Source of the DNA: Bifidobacterium sp.
Lineage (GTDB): Bacteria > Actinomycetota > Actinomycetes > Actinomycetales > Bifidobacteriaceae
Assembly: GCA_024104275.1 (NCBI GenBank)
Contig: JAGGHK010000001.1
Location: 1-64,000, forward strand
Length of the DNA: 64,000 bases
Direction of reading: 5' to 3'
How positions within the stretch are numbered: position 1 is the stretch's first letter; each line of letters opens with the position of its first letter. This document shows positions 28,389 through 37,994 of the stretch, piece by piece. The translations under genes were made by a program, and so were the position numbers. The notes beneath the pieces were generated by a model, which was not told the origin of the DNA, did no database searches, and saw only the letters and a program-made list of their open reading frames with translations.

Positions 28389-29237
28389 ATGCAGAATCTT
28401 ACGGTTTTGGGCACTGGCGTCCTCGGCTCCCAGATTATTTTCCAGTCGGCCTACAAGGGCAAGGACGTCGTTGCCTACGATATCAGCGACGAGATTTTGG
28501 CTGGGCTTCCTGCTCGGTGGGAGTATCTGAAGAAGCAGTACAAGCGTGACATTCCCGATGCCACCGATGAGAAGCTTGACGCCGCCGTCTCGCGTATTCG
28601 CCCCACCGCCGATCTGAAGGATGCGGTCAAGGACGCGGACATCATCATCGAAGCCATTCCTGAGCGTTTCGACATCAAGCAGAGCACGTGGGAGAAGGTC
28701 AGCAAGTATGCACCGGCCAAGACGGTGTTCTGCACCAACTCCTCGACGCTTCTGCCGAGCAAGATGGTGCCGTTCGTCGATCGTCCCGACAAGTTCATGA
28801 GTCTGCATTTCGCCAATGAGATCTGGAAGTTCAACACCGGCGAGGTCATGGCCCAGCCGAAGACCGACCCGAAGGTCTTCGAGGAGGTCGCGCAGTTCGC
28901 CGAGGAAATCGGCATGGTCCCGATTCGTGTGATGAAGGAACAGCCTGGCTACCTGCTCAACTCGTTGCTGGTGCCACTGCTCAACGCCGCCGCCGATCTG
29001 TGGGTTTGCGGTGTGGCCTCGTTCGAGGACATCGACAAGACCTGGCGCATCGCCACCGGCGCTCCGGCCGGCCCGTTCCAGATCATCGACGTCGTCGGCA
29101 TGATGACCCCGTACAACCTTAACAAGGATGCCACCGATCCCGTTCAGAAGGAGTTCGGCCGTCGTTTGAAGGAGGACTACATCGACAAGGGACGCATGGG
29201 CAAGATCTCCGGTCACGGCTTCTATGACTATGAGTGA
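28389..29237 (+). CDS. 3-hydroxyacyl-CoA (3-hydroxybutyryl-CoA) dehydrogenase
   Basis: The 282-residue enzyme has the Rossmann motif GTGVLGSQI near residue 8, EAIPERFDIKQ near 88, the catalytic region NSSTLLPS and SLHFANEIWKFNTGEV near 115-138 with the histidine, and a C-terminal helical domain ending GHGFYDYE. It oxidises or forms 3-hydroxyacyl-CoA with NAD(H). No thiolase, crotonase or acyl-CoA dehydrogenase lies nearby, so the pathway is unclear. AAAGAAGAAA precedes the ATG. Confidence 0.87.
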   Translation: MQNLTVLGTGVLGSQIIFQSAYKGKDVVAYDISDEILAGLPARWEYLKKQYKRDIPDATDEKLDAAVSRIRPTADLKDAVKDADIIIEAIPERFDIKQSTWEKVSKYAPAKTVFCTNSSTLLPSKMVPFVDRPDKFMSLHFANEIWKFNTGEVMAQPKTDPKVFEEVAQFAEEIGMVPIRVMKEQPGYLLNSLLVPLLNAAADLWVCGVASFEDIDKTWRIATGAPAGPFQIIDVVGMMTPYNLNKDATDPVQKEFGRRLKEDYIDKGRMGKISGHGFYDYE

Positions 29238-29826
29238 GTGATTCCGTTACCTTTTAGATGTGGTAATACAGCGTTGGGATTCCTTTGCTTGAAGGATTCC
29301 CGGCGGTGCGGATGTTCTGTAATTGATATTTTCTTCAAATCAAGCTGTGGCGTTGCGTGCCGATAGTTGCGCAACGCCACAGCCGTTGATCCGGCGGTTT
29401 TCGGATTTTGGTTGATAAGCCCGTATTCGGTTCAGTATTGCAATTTCATTATATGTAATGCGATATTTTGTATTTATCAGTATTCTTTTTTGTTATTTTT
29501 TGCCCTCGTAACGCTGTTTGTTTTCTTTGCTGATGAATTGCAACTGATTTTGCTATGCACATTTAAGATTTCTTTGTGGATACTGCCTTGTTCGTCCACA
29601 TTGCATCCACAACACGCCGAGACCCCGGGCATTCGACCACAGTGCCCGGTTTGGCTTGAAAACCAGTAGCTTCCACCTGCATACTGGAACAACCGCGGGA
29701 TGCGTTTCAAGCCGGTTTCAGCGCCGGTGTTCATTCGCAGACGTGTCTGGATTCCGTTGCCGGCCAATGTATCCCGCAGTCCACAAATATAAGCAGGCGT
29801 TATTGTTTTTCAAGGGAGCAGAACCG
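29238..29826. other. Long intergenic region upstream of the ssb paralogue
   Basis: Apart from a hairpin at 29344-29383, this 589-base stretch shows no convincing gene. A 100-codon plus-strand frame at 29367-29669 has no ribosome-binding site and no recognisable protein features. It may hold a long leader or decayed sequence. Confidence 0.5.
29344..29383. terminator. Strong hairpin without T tract
   Basis: A perfect 14-bp stem (29344-29357 with 29370-29383) closes a 12-base loop about 110 bases after the dehydrogenase stop. It could be a terminator or an mRNA 3'-end stabiliser. Confidence 0.5.
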
Positions 29827-30477
29827 ATGGCACAGCAAGGTACAGTGACGATTTCAGGATTCGTGGGTGCAGACCCGCAAAGTTTCGGAAAGGAGGGAAG
29901 TCCGGCCGCCGCAACGTTTAGAATCGGTTGTACGACGAGTTACTTCAATCCAGTGGCCAATGAGTGGCGCGACAGGCCGACGACATGGATCACCGTCAAG
30001 GTGTTCCGTCAGTTGGCGAAGAACGTCAAGGCAAGTCTTCATAAAGGTGATCCGGTCGTCGCCACTGGAAATCTGGCGACCGAAGAATGGACGCGTGACG
30101 GTACGAAGCACAGCAGGATGGTGATGGAGGCGACCAGTGTCGGCCATGATCTGAGCTTCGGCATTTCCGTTTTCCAAAGGGTAAAACCAGGCGAAAAGCA
30201 ACAGGGGAGTGCACATGAGCCTGCCGATGCGGGGCAGACGCAGAATCAGGATGTAGCGATGGGTGACGGCGTGACGCGGGCGCACACATCGGCTGGAGAG
30301 CAAAATCACATATCGGACGGGTATGCGAGCAAAGATTCGGTCAGTGCAGCCGCAGCGAATCATCGTCAAAGCAATGATGCAAAGGTCGGGGATGAACCCG
30401 GTAAGGATCCTTGGGATGCAAGCGAAGTCTTTGAAGGGCATGCCACGGCTGACCGTTTGGTGGCCTCTATCGGATAA
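29827..30477 (+). CDS. ssb: Single-stranded DNA-binding protein (paralogue with divergent tail)
   Basis: The 216-residue product has an N-terminal OB fold (about 1-112): TVTISGFVGADPQ, ATFRIGCTTSYF, TTWITVKVFRQLAKNV and KGDPVVATGNLATEEW. The tail is long, polar and disordered, and ends LVASIG rather than the acidic DDDIPF-like tip that recruits repair partners in the main SSB. It may therefore be a secondary SSB, for example for competence or recombination; that role is inferred. AAGGGAGC precedes the ATG at 29827. No rpsF or rpsR flanks it, again unlike the main ssb locus. Confidence 0.85.
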   Translation: MAQQGTVTISGFVGADPQSFGKEGSPAAATFRIGCTTSYFNPVANEWRDRPTTWITVKVFRQLAKNVKASLHKGDPVVATGNLATEEWTRDGTKHSRMVMEATSVGHDLSFGISVFQRVKPGEKQQGSAHEPADAGQTQNQDVAMGDGVTRAHTSAGEQNHISDGYASKDSVSAAAANHRQSNDAKVGDEPGKDPWDASEVFEGHATADRLVASIG

Positions 30478-30499
30478 TAAGTGTGTAGAGAATAAGAAA

Positions 30500-30531
30500 A
30501 TGGCCGGAGTACGATGACGTGCTCCGGCCAT
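30500..30531 (+). terminator. Terminator of the ssb paralogue
   Basis: A 14-bp stem with one G-T pair (30500-30513 and 30518-30531) closes an ATGA loop and is followed by GATTTT. Confidence 0.8.
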
Positions 30532-30599
30532 GATTTTATCGGATTGAGTTCTTGGGATTTCAGTGAAACACTATCTCAATGAACTCACCGTATTATCGC

Positions 30600-32672
30600 T
30601 TACCAGATGGATACCCGTTCTGCGGGAGCAAGCCACAGCTTGTTTTCTGGCTTGACGTCGAAGGCCTGATAATAGAGGTCGACGTTGCGCACAATGCCGT
30701 TCGTACGGAATTCGGCAGGGGAATGCGGGTCGATCTGCAGGTACTGCTCTGTGAGTTCTACGCGTTGCGCTGTGCGCCAGATCGAGGCATAGCTCAGGAA
30801 GAAGCGCTGTAGGCCGGTATAGCCGTCGATTACGGGGGCGGTGGCAAGTGATTCCGCTACTGTTGAGCCGTCGATTTCTCGTCCGTTGGCTTTGTCAAGC
30901 GCGAAGGCGTAGGCCTTGAGGCTGATGTTGACACCGCTCAGGTCGCCGATGTTCTCGCCGATGGTCAGTGCGCCGTTGACGTGCGGGGCCTGGCTCAGGT
31001 CATCCGCATACTTTTCCTGAAGCTGGGAGGGGATGAATCCGTTGTATTGGTTGATCAACGCCGTGGTGAGCTTTTGGAAGTTCGCCTTGTCTTCCGCAGT
31101 CCACCAATCGTTGAGCTTGCCGTCGCCGTCGTACTGGCTGCCCTGGTCGTCGAAACCGTGCCCGATCTCATGGCCGATGACCGCGCCGATACCGCCGTAG
31201 TTGGCCGCGTCGTCGGCTTCCGGGTTGAAGAATGGGGGCTGGAGGATGGCGGCGGGGAAGACGATGACGTTCATGGAAGGCTCGTAGTAGGCATTGACCG
31301 TCTGCGGGTTCATGAGCCATTCCTCGCGGTCGACGACCTGACCGACCTTCGAGAACTGGAATCCGGTCTCGTAGGCGACGGCGGCGTTGAGGTCTTCCAT
31401 CAGACTCATTTCCGACCTGATGTCGAGGGCGGTGTAGTCGCGCCAGTGATTGGTGTAGCCGATCATCGGGGTGAACTTCGAGAGCTTTTCCAGGGCCTTG
31501 GCCTTGGTCTCCTCGCCAAGCCATGCGCTGCCGGAGATGGAGACCCGATAGGCTTCGATGATGTTGGCGACCAGCTGTTCCATGCGCTCCTTGGAACTTT
31601 CGGGGAAGTGGAGACGAACGTATTCACGCCCGACTTCCTCGCCGCAGATGCCGTTGACCAGGGAGACTCCGCGCTTCCAGCGGTCGCGTTGCTGCTTGGT
31701 ACCCGAAAGCACCTTGCCGTAGAAGTCGAACTGGGTTTTGTCGAAATCGCTGCTCAGTGTGCTGGCCGAGCCGCTGATCATCGTCACGCGGGCCCAGAGC
31801 TTCAGATCGTCGAGGTCGCTTAAGTCCCAGAACTTGTCGAATCCGGAAAGGAAGCTCGGCTCGTGCACGATGGTGCGGTTGAATGCCGACTTGAGATCCA
31901 ACGGTTGCGTCTTTGAAGCAGGCAACGCATTGTAGGCGGATTGCCAGGACTCGAGCCATGAAGCAATGTCGAAGTGGGGAAGTGTCGAGGTGAGGTCGGC
32001 GAAATCAGTGGGGTTGTAGGTTTTCTGCGAATCTCTGGTGGCCACGTTGTCCCAATGGTTCGAGGCGATCTTGGTCTCGATTTGAAGGAAGCGCTTGGCA
32101 TCGGCTTCACATTTCACGCTGTCGCCATAATCGGCCAGCATCAGAAGCTTCATGACCATGTGCACGTACTGCTCGCGGATGGGAGCGTAGTGGTCTTCTC
32201 GGTAATAGGCTTCGTCGGGCAGGCCGATCCCACCCTGTTCGATGTGCAGAATGTTGTGCTCGGGGTCGCCCGGGTCTCCGTAAACGCCGCAGTCGAAGAA
32301 GTCGGGGCCACCTACTGTGCTCAACTTACCCAGGATCTTCGTCAGTTCGGCCTTGTCGGCGGCGTTGTCGATTTGTTCAAGGGCGTCCTTGATGGGGCTG
32401 ATGCCAGCGGCTTCGATGGACTCGGTGTCGAGGAATGCGCGGTAAAGGCTTTGTGACTTGTGGGCGGGGCAGTTCTCATTCTCGAGGATGTCGCGAATCT
32501 GGCTTTCCGAATCTTCGGCGAGCTTGTCGAAAGCGCCGTAGCGTGAGCGGTCATCAGGTAGTTCGTAAGTATCGATCCATGGTCCGTTGACGAAGCGGAA
32601 AAGGTCGTCGCCGGGGCTGATGGTGCTGGAAAATGAGGTCGTATCAAGGCCTGAAATCAAAGGTATAGACAT
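30600..32672 (-). CDS. pepO: M13-family zinc endopeptidase (PepO/neprilysin type)
   Basis: The 690-residue protein spans the whole M13 fold. HEIGH at about residues 501-505 binds zinc, GENIGDLSG further on supplies the third ligand, NAYYEPSMN with FPAAILQPPFF precedes the active site, and the chain ends VSIW as the family does. It has no signal peptide or membrane anchor, so it should be an intracellular oligopeptidase. The start MSIPLISG at 32672 is chosen because homology begins there. The frame stays open far upstream, but only across the opposite-strand gene at 32895. Confidence 0.93.
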   Translation of the reverse strand: MSIPLISGLDTTSFSSTISPGDDLFRFVNGPWIDTYELPDDRSRYGAFDKLAEDSESQIRDILENENCPAHKSQSLYRAFLDTESIEAAGISPIKDALEQIDNAADKAELTKILGKLSTVGGPDFFDCGVYGDPGDPEHNILHIEQGGIGLPDEAYYREDHYAPIREQYVHMVMKLLMLADYGDSVKCEADAKRFLQIETKIASNHWDNVATRDSQKTYNPTDFADLTSTLPHFDIASWLESWQSAYNALPASKTQPLDLKSAFNRTIVHEPSFLSGFDKFWDLSDLDDLKLWARVTMISGSASTLSSDFDKTQFDFYGKVLSGTKQQRDRWKRGVSLVNGICGEEVGREYVRLHFPESSKERMEQLVANIIEAYRVSISGSAWLGEETKAKALEKLSKFTPMIGYTNHWRDYTALDIRSEMSLMEDLNAAVAYETGFQFSKVGQVVDREEWLMNPQTVNAYYEPSMNVIVFPAAILQPPFFNPEADDAANYGGIGAVIGHEIGHGFDDQGSQYDGDGKLNDWWTAEDKANFQKLTTALINQYNGFIPSQLQEKYADDLSQAPHVNGALTIGENIGDLSGVNISLKAYAFALDKANGREIDGSTVAESLATAPVIDGYTGLQRFFLSYASIWRTAQRVELTEQYLQIDPHSPAEFRTNGIVRNVDLYYQAFDVKPENKLWLAPAERVSIW

Positions 32673-32894
32673 GGCTCTACTGTATCGGCGTTCGCTGACA
32701 AGGAGGGGGCAAAAGCAGAAAAAGAAAAGCAGCGGAAAAGTGGTTGATTCTATAGCCGTTTGCTCCAAGTTGCGAAACTCGAAACGAAGGCTCTGAGGAA
32801 TAGCTTCCGACTTTATCTGTTGAATGACATGGTAGTTGAAGTGGAACGCCGCTGTATGATTTGATGGTGACGGCAACAAGGAAAAGGAGCCGAT

Positions 32895-34010
32895 ATGACA
32901 GACGCCGATAGGAATGATAAAGATTCGAACGTGAATGGAAGCAAGGAAAACAATCAGGGACAACCAAACAACCAACAGGGCGGCCAGCCTGAATATGGAG
33001 TCCATGCGCCCAATGGCAACGCGATGAACGGCAACCAGAACCAGACCGGGAACGGCAACGCCTACGTTCGCCCCGTGGGTCAGGGTAACCAGAATAATGG
33101 CCAATATGCAAACAATCAGGGTGGCGCTGCGCAAGGCGGTCCGAACGCCAATCCGTACGTATACAACGGTCAGGGCCAAAACCAGAACCAGAGCCAAGCC
33201 CCCTACAATGGTTATGGCCCGAACGGCTATGGTCCCTATGCCGCCGATCCGAACCAGTATGGTCAGCAATACCAGAACGGCAATCCTTACCCCAATGGCA
33301 ATCCGTATGCCAATGCCAACCAGAACGGTCAGTACCAGTATGCACAGAACGGTCAGCAGGCCAACAACGCTGGTCCGTCCGCCTCTAACGGCAACCGTTT
33401 CAACTCCTATTCGGCGCAACCCGGCAGCAACGAATGGTGGCGCATGAACCCATTCAAGCTGGCCGAGGAATGGCTGCCGAAGCAAGCGAAGAAGACCATT
33501 CGCATTGTCTACGGGGTCGTCGGAATCGTCGCGTTGCTTCTTGGCCTTGCGCTGCTGATCTGGCCGGGCAAGACGCTGGTGGCCGTGGCCATCGTTTTGG
33601 GCGCCTACTTTGTGGTTTCCGGTGTCATCCGCGTCATCGGTGCTATCGTCGAAAACGGGCTGCCGGGCGGCTGGCGCGTACTTGACATACTCGTCGGAAT
33701 CATCTTGGTGGTTGGCGGCGTGATCATGCTCAAGAACACTGTCCTTTCCACTGCAATGTTGACGATTCTGGTCACACTTACCGTCGGTATCGGTTGGATT
33801 ATGGAAGGCATCATGGCGCTGGTGGAAACCTGGCGTCTGCCGAAGTCCGGTTGGGCCATTTTCTACGCGATCATCTCCATCCTCGCCGGTATCGTCGTCC
33901 TGTTCTCCCCGTTCGCTTCGGTGATTGTGCTGGTCATTTTCGCCGGTGTCGCCATGGTGGTCATGGGTATTCTCGCCATCATTCGCGCCTTCCGCTTCGG
34001 CAAGAACTGA
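32895..34010 (+). CDS. HdeD/DUF308-like membrane protein with a prion-like N-terminal region
   Basis: The 371-residue product has two parts. Residues 1-178 are almost wholly Asn, Gln, Gly, Tyr, Pro and Ala (for example YGPNGYGPYAADPNQYGQQY), a composition seen in prion-like or condensate-forming segments. Residues 195-370 hold six membrane helices in three repeated pairs, as in HdeD-family proteins linked in enterobacteria to acid resistance. AAAAGGAG precedes the ATG. A terminator follows. The membrane part is a reasonable family match; function here is unknown. Confidence 0.78.
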   Translation: MTDADRNDKDSNVNGSKENNQGQPNNQQGGQPEYGVHAPNGNAMNGNQNQTGNGNAYVRPVGQGNQNNGQYANNQGGAAQGGPNANPYVYNGQGQNQNQSQAPYNGYGPNGYGPYAADPNQYGQQYQNGNPYPNGNPYANANQNGQYQYAQNGQQANNAGPSASNGNRFNSYSAQPGSNEWWRMNPFKLAEEWLPKQAKKTIRIVYGVVGIVALLLGLALLIWPGKTLVAVAIVLGAYFVVSGVIRVIGAIVENGLPGGWRVLDILVGIILVVGGVIMLKNTVLSTAMLTILVTLTVGIGWIMEGIMALVETWRLPKSGWAIFYAIISILAGIVVLFSPFASVIVLVIFAGVAMVVMGILAIIRAFRFGKN

Positions 34011-34080
34011 TAGCGACATCAGAAAAGCGATAGAGAGCTGCGGAACGCTTCTTGTATGCGCTTACGATAAAGCCATAGAT

Positions 34081-34124
34081 AACGTCCCGATTTCCTGAAG
34101 ATTCGTTCAGAGAATCGGGACGTT
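34081..34124. terminator. Terminator after the HdeD-like gene
   Basis: A perfect 12-bp stem, AACGTCCCGATT (34081-34092) with 34113-34124, closes a 20-base loop. The T run is short. Confidence 0.7.
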
Positions 34125-34246
34125 TCCATGTTCGATGATGTTGAATGATGGATGACATTTTCGATAATATTCCGCTACGGATTGCCTGATGAACCTAATC
34201 GAAAGACAGCTCCAAGATTGTTGACCGAGCGAAGTAGGGTGAAGGC

Positions 34247-35023
34247 ATGATTGAATTGAAAACGCCAAAGGAAATCGCCTCGATGAAGGTCGCCGGCCGT
34301 TTCGTCGGCAGCATCCTCAAAGAGCTGCAGGAAACCACCAAAGTCGGCACCAATCTTCTGGAGATCGATGATCTCGTTCGTCGCCGTATCGAAAGTTGTA
34401 AAGGCGCCGAATCCTGCTACGTGGATTATGCCCCCGACTTCGGCACCGGCCCGTTCAAACATTACATCTGCACCTCGGTCAATGACGCGGTGCTTCACGG
34501 CGTTCCTTATGATTACGCCCTCAAAGACGGCGATCTGGTGAGCCTCGACCTGGCCATCAGCGTCGACGGATGGTGTGGTGATTCCGCGGTCAGCTTCGTG
34601 GTCGGCAAGGATCCGAATCCGGAGGACATCGCCCTGATCAAGTGCACCGAAGAGGCGCTCGCTGCCGGAATTGCTGCCGCGCAGCCGGGCAACCGGCTTG
34701 GCGACGTCTCCGCTGCCGTCGGCGACGTGGCACACGAACACGGCTACACTGTCAACATGGAGTTCGGCGGCCATGGCATCGGCCATGTCATGCACGGCGA
34801 TCCGTTCGTCCCGAACGACGGCAAGGCCCATCATGGTTACAAGTTGCGCCCGGGCCTCACCATCGCCATCGAACCGTGGTTCATGAAGACCACCGACGAG
34901 ATCTACCAGGACGCCAAGGACGGCTGGACGCTGCGTAGCTCCGACGGCTCCAACGGCGCCCACAGCGAGCACACCATCGCCATCACCGACAACGGCCCGG
35001 AGATCCTGACCGTTCGCGAGTAA
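34247..35023 (+). CDS. map: Methionine aminopeptidase, type I
   Basis: The 258-residue enzyme removes the starting methionine from new proteins. Metal ligands can be placed: D in SLDLAISVDG and in GDSAVSF (near 104-118), H in GGHGIGHVMHGDP (near 178), E in IAIEPWF (near 207) and E in AHSEHTIAI (near 242). HYICTSVNDAVLHGVP near 73 forms the substrate pocket. The start follows a weak GTAGGGTGAAGG. It stands alone, outside the usual secY-adk-map cluster, and may be a second copy. Confidence 0.94.
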   Translation: MIELKTPKEIASMKVAGRFVGSILKELQETTKVGTNLLEIDDLVRRRIESCKGAESCYVDYAPDFGTGPFKHYICTSVNDAVLHGVPYDYALKDGDLVSLDLAISVDGWCGDSAVSFVVGKDPNPEDIALIKCTEEALAAGIAAAQPGNRLGDVSAAVGDVAHEHGYTVNMEFGGHGIGHVMHGDPFVPNDGKAHHGYKLRPGLTIAIEPWFMKTTDEIYQDAKDGWTLRSSDGSNGAHSEHTIAITDNGPEILTVRE

Positions 35024-35062
35024 TCGTCGGCTTGGCTGGATAGTAAGCCCTTATATTTATCA

Positions 35063-35098
35063 AAGCGGCATCCGCAATTTGAAGTGCGGATGCCGCTT
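35063..35098. terminator. Terminator of map
   Basis: A perfect 14-bp stem (35063-35076 with 35085-35098) closes an ATTTGAAG loop. The following bases are TGTGGTTT. Confidence 0.75.
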
Positions 35099-35336
35099 GT
35101 GGTTTAACTTCAGTGCTTTGATAATCGATAACCCTTAGAACTCCAAATAAACCCCCGATAATTCTGTTTTTGAGACCAAGAATGTACGGAACGTGGACAT
35201 CGGTTGCCGCATTTTACATTGATGCAATAAGGTATGTTCAATCCCTGATTGGTTGCGACAGCGCTACCGATTTTGTCTGTTTTATATGGAAAACGACAAT
35301 AGCCTCAAGTCGGGGTCGCAAAGGAAGGTGGAAGCC

Positions 35337-36632
35337 ATGGTGGAGGCAAAACTCAATGTGGATGCGAGCAAGTTCGATCTGCCCGTCGTCAAAGCTACGG
35401 AGGGGGCCGATGGCATCGTGGTCTCCAGCCTCAAGAACGACGGGTTCGTTACGCTCGATCCGGGTTTTCTGACCACTGCCCAATGCGAATCGAAAATAAC
35501 CTTCATCGACGGTCAGAATTCCATCCTGCGTTATCGCGGCTACCCGATCGAGCAGCTGTGCGAACAGTCCGATTTTCTCGAAGTGGCATGGCTGCTGCAG
35601 CATGGCGAGTTGCCGAGCAAAGCGGAATACGATCAGTTCTGCCTCGACCTGAACCACCGCACCATGGTGGGCGAGGACTTCCGCAGCTTCATGGCTTCGT
35701 TCCCGCGTTCCGCCCAGCCGATGAGCGTGCTCGCCTCGGCCATCAATGCGCTCGCGGCTTTTTACCCCGACACCACCGATATCAGCGACCCGGACCAGCT
35801 CGACGAATCGGCGCGCATCATCATGGCCAAGGCCCGCACCATCGTCAGCTACATTTACCGTCGTCGTCGCGACGAGCCGATGCTCTACCCGGATATCGCC
35901 CGCGGTTACGTCGACGATTTCCTGCGCATGTGCTTCGCCGTGCCTTATGAACCCTACGAATCCGATGAACTTTCCATTCACGCGCTGGGCCGTCTGCTTA
36001 TCATCCACGCCGATCACGAGCAGAACTGCTCGACTTCCGTGGTACGCATCGCCGGCAGCGCCCATGCCAATCTCTATTCCGCGGTGGCGGCGGGCGTCAA
36101 TGCCCTTTCCGGTCCGCTGCACGGCGGTGCCAACGAAGCGGTGTTAAGGCAGCTCGAGGTCATCCGCGATTCCGGCGAAAGCGTGCGCCAGTTCGTCGAA
36201 AACGCGAAGAAGAACGGCACCCGCATTTCCGGCTTCGGCCATCGCGTCTACAAATGCCACGACCCGCGTGCCGTGGTCGCCAAGCAGTATCTCGAACAAT
36301 TGATGGCACGAGGGGACGTCGACAACCACCTTCCTGCTGACGAACGTGCCTTGTTCACCATCGCCACGGAACTGGAAGACATCGCCACGCACGACGATTA
36401 TTTCGTCTCGCGTCATCTTTACCCGAATGTCGATTTCTACACTGGTCTGTTGTACAGGGTCATCGGCTTCGACGCCCCGATGTTCACGCCGCTGTTCGCA
36501 CTCGGCCGCATTCCCGGCTGGATCGCGCAATACCGCGAGATGCTGACCGATCCAAAGACCAAGATCGGCCGTCCGCGCCAGGTCTATACCGGCGAGGTCG
36601 AGCGTGACTACGTGCCGATGGGTCAGCGCTAG
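35337..36632 (+). CDS. gltA: Citrate synthase
   Basis: The 431-residue type II enzyme condenses oxaloacetate and acetyl-CoA. Motifs are ILRYRGYPIEQL near 62, the first catalytic histidine in IHADHEQNCSTS near 222, GPLHGGANEAVL near 260 with the second, GFGHRVYK near 301 and the aspartate in NVDFYTGLLYR near 363. In bifidobacteria it usually feeds a partial cycle towards 2-oxoglutarate and glutamate. GGAAGG lies eight bases before the ATG at 35337. In-frame ATGs at 35253 and 35286 lack a site, but leaderless starts cannot be excluded. It converges on dapD. Confidence 0.95.
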   Translation: MVEAKLNVDASKFDLPVVKATEGADGIVVSSLKNDGFVTLDPGFLTTAQCESKITFIDGQNSILRYRGYPIEQLCEQSDFLEVAWLLQHGELPSKAEYDQFCLDLNHRTMVGEDFRSFMASFPRSAQPMSVLASAINALAAFYPDTTDISDPDQLDESARIIMAKARTIVSYIYRRRRDEPMLYPDIARGYVDDFLRMCFAVPYEPYESDELSIHALGRLLIIHADHEQNCSTSVVRIAGSAHANLYSAVAAGVNALSGPLHGGANEAVLRQLEVIRDSGESVRQFVENAKKNGTRISGFGHRVYKCHDPRAVVAKQYLEQLMARGDVDNHLPADERALFTIATELEDIATHDDYFVSRHLYPNVDFYTGLLYRVIGFDAPMFTPLFALGRIPGWIAQYREMLTDPKTKIGRPRQVYTGEVERDYVPMGQR

Positions 36633-36639
36633 GTTGCAA

Positions 36640-36711
36640 CACAAGTCGGGGGATAGGTTTTTGAGAATGGCCATTTTTCGCCGTTCCTGAAAACCTATCC
36701 CCCGACTTGTG
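36640..36711. terminator. Bidirectional terminator between gltA and dapD
   Basis: A perfect 22-bp inverted repeat (36640-36661 with 36690-36711) encloses a loop that can pair further (GAATGGC with GCCGTTC). T and A runs lie inside the arms. Confidence 0.85.
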
Positions 36712-36722
36712 CGGAGCTTTGC

Positions 36723-37727
36723 TCAGTTCTTGTGCAGCTTCTCGTTCAAAGCGATGCCGACCTTGCGGTAGCGGGCCTCGATGGCACCGGTCACCGAATT
36801 GCGGATGAAGAGGATGTTGTCCTTGCCCGAAAGCTCCGATCCCTTGACGACCTCCAGCGGCTCGCCGGCAGCGATCTTGGCCTTGTCGTGGATGGTGATT
36901 TTCGTGCCGGCGGTGACATACAGTCCCGCTTCCACCACGCAATTGTCGCCCAGCGAAATGCCGATGCCGGCGTTGGCTCCCAGCAGGCTGTGCTCGCCGA
37001 TGGAGTTGCGCAGCTTGCCACCGCCCGAAAGCGTGCCCATGATGGACGAGCCACCGCCGACGTCCGAACCGTTACCGACCGTGACACCCTGCGAGACCCG
37101 GCCTTCAATCATGCAGGTGCCGAGCGTACCGGCGTTGAAGTTGACGAAACCGGCGTGCATCACCGTCGTGCCGGGGGCCAGATGAGCTCCGAGACGAATC
37201 CGGTCCGCATCACCGATACGCACGCCCTCGGGCATCACATAGTCGACCATGCGCGGGAACTTGTCGACGCCGAGCACGTTGACATCGACGTGGGGTGCGG
37301 GCATGCCGCCGGCGACGACGCCGGAATTCGCCACGGCGTTCATCACGTCCATTTTGCGCAGTGCGAAGTTTTCAGCGGCGAATGGTCCATAGTTGGTCCA
37401 GACCACGTTGGCCAGCTTGGCAAAGATGCCGTCGAGATTGATGGTGTTCGGCTCGACCATGCACATGCTCAGCAGGTGCAGGCGCAGGTAGGCGTCGGCA
37501 GCGTCGGTGATAGGGGAGTCGAGAGCGGAGACGGTGAACACGGGGACGCGCCGTACACCGCGTGCGTCGGTTTGGTCATAGGCCAAAACGCCGAAACCGT
37601 GCTGCGGACGCGAAGCCTCATCCGGCGCCGCGCCCATTTCCAACTTGGGATACCACACGTCCAGCGTGTTGCCTGCCTCATCGACCGAGGCCAGACCCCA
37701 GCCCCAAGCCGTCCGTTCGTCTCTCAT
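36723..37727 (-). CDS. dapD: Tetrahydrodipicolinate N-succinyltransferase
   Basis: The 334-residue enzyme moves succinyl from succinyl-CoA to tetrahydrodipicolinate in lysine and meso-diaminopimelate synthesis. An N-terminal domain (1-170) precedes a left-handed beta-helix with hexapeptide repeats (about 175-300), including [26 protein letters not shown] and [13 protein letters not shown]. It matches the longer actinobacterial type rather than the enterobacterial one. No other dap genes are adjacent; it converges on gltA and shares its terminator. Confidence 0.93.
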   Translation of the reverse strand: MRDERTAWGWGLASVDEAGNTLDVWYPKLEMGAAPDEASRPQHGFGVLAYDQTDARGVRRVPVFTVSALDSPITDAADAYLRLHLLSMCMVEPNTINLDGIFAKLANVVWTNYGPFAAENFALRKMDVMNAVANSGVVAGGMPAPHVDVNVLGVDKFPRMVDYVMPEGVRIGDADRIRLGAHLAPGTTVMHAGFVNFNAGTLGTCMIEGRVSQGVTVGNGSDVGGGSSIMGTLSGGGKLRNSIGEHSLLGANAGIGISLGDNCVVEAGLYVTAGTKITIHDKAKIAAGEPLEVVKGSELSGKDNILFIRNSVTGAIEARYRKVGIALNEKLHKN

Positions 37728-37862
37728 ACTCGCTCCTTTTAGCTAGATCATTGAAATAAATATGTCTCTAATCTAGCGCATAACCGTATATTTGTCTTTG
37801 TCGAGCTCAGCAGTCAAAGTTTCAAGAAGCTAAATCCCGCAGGCTCGATACAATGAAGGATT

Positions 37863-37994
37863 GTGGGTGATTACAGGAAAGAACGCGAACGCCGCGAGGG
37901 CCGTCGCCGCAACATCGTGCGGGCGATCTGCATCGTCGTGGCCGCAGCCATGCTGCTCGCGCTGGTGATTCCTGCAATCTATGCAGGTCTTTGA
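37863..37994 (+). CDS. 43-residue single-pass membrane microprotein
   Basis: GTG at 37863 opens 43 codons: a very basic start (DYRKERERREGRRRN) and then one membrane segment (IVRAICIVVAAAMLLALVIP, residues 18-37). TACAAT at 37849-37854 puts the start of transcription at about the GTG, so it is likely leaderless. Such small charged-head, single-helix proteins are common in actinobacteria, but I cannot assign a role. The clean switch from arginine-rich to hydrophobic is hard to get by chance in random sequence. Confidence 0.6.
   Translation: MGDYRKERERREGRRRNIVRAICIVVAAAMLLALVIPAIYAGL

Noticed and set aside
29367..29669. A 100-codon frame upstream of ssb
   Set aside because: No ribosome-binding site, no known features, and a phenylalanine/leucine-rich stretch typical of AT-rich noncoding DNA.
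32673..34019. Extension of the M13 peptidase frame to 1139 residues on the minus strand
   Set aside because: The extra part lies opposite the plus-strand HdeD-like gene, has odd His/Asp-rich and then Val/Ile-rich sequence, and family homology begins at 32672.
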